Assembly (NCBI RefSeq): GCF_946885885.1
Contig: NZ_CAMPHN010000156.1
Location: 1 to 10,084 of the forward strand
DNA: 10,084 nt
Direction: 5' to 3'
Source of the DNA: an uncultured Pseudomonas sp.
GTDB taxonomy: Bacteria > Pseudomonadota > Gammaproteobacteria > Pseudomonadales > Pseudomonadaceae
Numbering within the stretch: position 1 is the stretch's first letter; each line of letters opens with the position of its first letter. Made by a program: the position numbers and the translations under genes. Of this stretch, positions 8,775 through 10,084 are shown one piece after another. The notes beneath the pieces are model-generated. The model saw only the letters and a program-made list of their open reading frames with translations. It searched no databases and was not told the DNA's origin.

Positions 8775-8804
8775 AGAGCTGTAGGCCGCGAAGGCTCTAG
8801 CTCT
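8775..8804 (-). other. Leader hairpin 2 of the algD mRNA
   Basis: AGAGCT (8804-8799) pairs with AGCTCT (8780-8775). Inside, a 2x2 internal loop leads to a short upper stem (AGCC against GG-C-CT, one bulged C) capped by TTCGC. It is followed on the mRNA by a self-complementary CCCCCTGGGG (8773-8764). No T-tract follows, so it looks like a structural or regulatory element rather than a terminator. Confidence 0.45.
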
Positions 8805-8849
8805 TTGGGTTTTCGTCTATCTCTTGGCTATGCCTGGGTACTCCTTTCT

Positions 8850-8866
8850 GGCATCTCGCCGATGCC
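8850..8866 (-). other. Leader hairpin 1 of the algD mRNA
   Basis: GGCATC and GATGCC form a perfect 6-bp stem with the 5-nt loop GGCGA, about 95-110 nt into the predicted transcript. Four nt further on, the leader has AAAGGAG, a Shine-Dalgarno-like sequence with no start codon at a usable distance. Confidence 0.5.
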
Positions 8867-8966
8867 GACTAATTCCCAATAAACCTGCGTACCACACGCT
8901 CGACCCGATAACTTCCTGTGGGTTGCCGCTGTGCATCAGGGTGCATGAGTAAACGTATACGCCGTG

Positions 8967-8995
8967 TATGAGTGCGCTGGATTTCTTATAGTTCC
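8967..8995 (-). promoter_or_regulatory. Candidate AlgU (sigma-22/sigma-E type) promoter of the alginate operon
   Basis: The minus strand reads GGAACTA (8995-8989), 17 nt, then TCATA (8971-8967). The AlgU/RpoE consensus is GAACTT, 16-17 nt, TCtgA, so the -35 core GGAACT and the TC and final A of the -10 match. The same GAACT-N17-TCnTA geometry is, as I recall, found at P. aeruginosa algD. The inferred start near 8960 leaves a leader of about 350 nt, also in line with that species. A-tracts directly upstream (9033-9010) could act as an UP element. This is the best such match on the minus strand of the 700-bp intergenic region; a second GAAC at 9060 has a poorer -10. Confidence 0.7.
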
Positions 8996-9257
8996 ATGCG
9001 TGGCTCGAATTTTTTTGAGATGCGAAATTTTTTACGAATTACGGGTGGGCTTTAATTGTTCGAAATGATGGCGTAGCAATGGCACTTTGTGCACTTTCAG
9101 TAACTAAAGTTTTGAATCTTTTAGAAAAGTCGAACTAGTGTTCCGGTTTTATTAATCGCTACGCGTTGTGTTAATTGACGCCATTTAATTGTCGGCTTGT
9201 TGTGGGAAATTCGGCGGGAAGGAAGTTAGTGGGCGTGTGGCAGCGCTCCGGGCGACT
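8996..9257 (-). promoter_or_regulatory. A+T-rich upstream control region of the algD promoter
   Basis: This 262-bp non-coding stretch is much richer in A+T than the flanking genes. It holds T-runs at 9010-9016 and 9028-9033 close to the -35, a tandem GCACTTT at 9082-9097, an inverted repeat GAAC-N4-GTTC at 9132-9143, and three copies of TTAATTG (9052, 9171, 9185), two of them within TTAATTG-W-CG. In Pseudomonas the far-upstream algD region binds AlgR, AmrZ, AlgB and nucleoid proteins; I found no strict AlgR core (CCGTTCGTC) here. No gene is supported in this stretch. Confidence 0.5.
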
Positions 9258-9276
9258 CCCGCTCGTTGCGAGCGGG
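9258..9276 (-). terminator. Strong hairpin after yaaA, probable terminator
   Basis: CCCGCTCG and CGAGCGGG form a perfect 8-bp G+C-rich stem with a 3-nt loop, beginning about 32 nt after the yaaA stop. The distance and stability suit the 3' end of the yaaA transcript and would insulate the algD promoter. No run of U follows, so it may be an imperfect intrinsic terminator, an mRNA 3'-end stabiliser, or a single REP-type palindrome. Confidence 0.5.
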
Positions 9277-9308
9277 GTGCTGGTTCTATCGGTCGCTTGC
9301 TCGGCGCG

Positions 9309-10084
9309 TCAGTCCGGTGAGTGAGTGCGTAGAAATACGAGTTTGTCCGCAGTGGAATGTTCCGCCGAATAGGCATACCCCTGGTCGGTGAAACCCTTCA
9401 GGTCTTCGGGGTTACTCAGGCGCTGCTTGATCACATGACGGGCCATCAGGCCGCGGGCCTTTTTCGCATAGAAGCTGATGATCTTGTACTGGCCGTTTTT
9501 CCAGTCGCGGAATTCGGTGTCGATGACCCGCGCATTCAGCGCTTTGCGTTTGACCGCACCGAAGTATTCGTTGGAGGCCAGGTTGAGCAGCACCTCGTCG
9601 CCCTGGGCGGCCAGCGCTTCGTTCAGCCAGCCACTGATGCGCTCGCCCCAGAACGCATACAAATCCTTGCCGCGCGGGTTGGCCAGTTTGGTGCCCATTT
9701 CCAGGCGATAAGGCTGCATCAGATCCAATGGGCGCAATACGCCGTAGAGACCGGAGAGCATGCGCAAGTGCGTCTGGGCGAAATCGAAATCCGCTTCGCT
9801 GAAATCCTCGGCTTGCAGGCCGGTGTAGACATCGCCCTTGAACGCCAGCAGCGCCTGCTTGGCGTTGTCCGGGGTGAAGGTCGGGGTCCAACTGCCGAAG
9901 CGGGCGGCATTCAGGCCGGCGAGCTTATCCGACAGGTGCATCAACTCGGCGATCTGCGCAGGGCTGAAATCGCGCAACTGGGCAATCAGATCCTGGGCGT
10001 GATCGAGGTGTTCGGGCAGGGTATAGCGCTGGGTTACCGGCGGCGTTTGGTAATCGAGGGTCTTGGCCGGGGAAATCACCATCA
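9309..10084 (-). CDS. yaaA: YaaA (DUF328/UPF0246), peroxide-stress protein, N-terminus cut by window edge
   Basis: YaaA limits intracellular free iron and oxidative damage during hydrogen peroxide stress in E. coli, where it belongs to the OxyR regulon; its biochemical mechanism is not settled. The visible 257 residues match the family from [11 protein letters not shown] at the N-terminus through [10 protein letters not shown] (53-62), [12 protein letters not shown] (81-92), [13 protein letters not shown] (108-120) and [13 protein letters not shown] near the C-terminus. An ATG at 10082 is in frame, but the family usually starts M-L-x-x-ISPAKTL and the two bases before it (TG) fit a CTG codon, so the true start is probably two codons outside the window. 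It is not part of alginate synthesis, but it is the usual upstream neighbour of algD in Pseudomonas. It is co-oriented with algD and separated from it by 700 bp and a hairpin. Confidence 0.95.
   Translation of the reverse strand, partial: MVISPAKTLDYQTPPVTQRYTLPEHLDHAQDLIAQLRDFSPAQIAELMHLSDKLAGLNAARFGSWTPTFTPDNAKQALLAFKGDVYTGLQAEDFSEADFDFAQTHLRMLSGLYGVLRPLDLMQPYRLEMGTKLANPRGKDLYAFWGERISGWLNEALAAQGDEVLLNLASNEYFGAVKRKALNARVIDTEFRDWKNGQYKIISFYAKKARGLMARHVIKQRLSNPEDLKGFTDQGYAYSAEHSTADKLVFLRTHSPD

Larger units (their letters stand above)
8609..8960 (-). promoter_or_regulatory. Long untranslated leader of the algD mRNA
   Basis: If transcription starts about 6 nt after the candidate -10 element (near 8960), the algD mRNA has a leader of about 350 nt. 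This agrees with the leader of similar length known for P. aeruginosa algD. It contains two clear hairpins (8850-8866 and 8775-8804), weaker inverted repeats at 8719-8736 (GACAC/GTGTC) and 8645-8658 (TGGC/GCCA), and several GGA motifs. Short open frames exist (25 codons from 8946; 8 codons from 8645), but neither has a ribosome-binding site. No conventional gene fits this stretch. Confidence 0.65.

Noticed and set aside
8869..8946. 25-codon frame starting with ATG 8946 in the algD leader
   Set aside because: The ATG is only about 14 nt from the predicted transcription start, has no ribosome-binding site, and the peptide resembles nothing recognisable.
9036..9060. Second GAAC-type -35 (GAACAA from 9060) upstream of algD
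   Set aside because: At 16-17 nt spacing the -10 region lacks the TCnnA pattern, so it is a poorer AlgU candidate than 8995-8967.
9132..9143. GAAC-N4-GTTC inverted repeat in the upstream region
   Set aside because: Four-base arms are common by chance; listed only as part of the control region description.
1..10084. Search for a new defence, mobile or CRISPR system
   Set aside because: All coding capacity is explained by the alginate operon and yaaA; no transposase, integrase, spacer array, tRNA or attachment site was seen.

Overview
The window carries the promoter-proximal half of the alginate (mannuronan/guluronan exopolysaccharide) biosynthesis operon of a Pseudomonadaceae bacterium, a Pseudomonas or a close relative such as Azotobacter. 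The evidence is the gene order algD-alg8-alg44-algK-algE-algG followed by a probable algX start, the protein lengths and catalytic motifs, the high G+C coding sequence, and a yaaA gene just upstream of algD, which is the arrangement in Pseudomonas. All genes lie on the minus strand, so transcription runs from high to low coordinates. The species cannot be named from the sequence alone.

Layout, in the direction of transcription. yaaA (DUF328, peroxide-stress protein) occupies 10084-9309 and lacks only one or two N-terminal residues. A strong 8-bp hairpin (9276-9258) follows its stop. Positions 9308-8609 are a 700-bp non-coding control region. Its upstream part is A+T-rich and contains short direct and inverted repeats. 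A good match to an AlgU (sigma-22/sigma-E type) promoter lies at 8995-8967, followed by an untranslated algD leader of about 350 nt with at least two clear hairpins. Then come algD (8608-7298), a 107-bp gap with a hairpin over the alg8 ribosome-binding site, alg8 (7190-5709), alg44 (5681-4518), algK (4504-3110), algE (3095-1641), algG (1630-41), and what looks like the first codons of algX with a GTG start (29-1).

How the genes work together. AlgD oxidises GDP-mannose to GDP-mannuronate. Alg8 polymerises it at the inner membrane, with Alg44 as the c-di-GMP-responsive co-polymerase. AlgK is the outer-membrane lipoprotein that links the periplasmic complex to the AlgE export pore. AlgG epimerises mannuronate to guluronate in the periplasm. 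AlgX, mostly outside the window, would acetylate the polymer. Junctions from alg44 onward are tight (10-14 bp). At three of them the upstream TGA stop is part of, or abuts, the next Shine-Dalgarno sequence, which suggests translational coupling.

No mobile element, CRISPR array, tRNA or rRNA was seen. The genes belong to a known system and none looks broken. What deserves a second look is the non-coding DNA: the algD promoter and leader, and the algD-alg8 gap.
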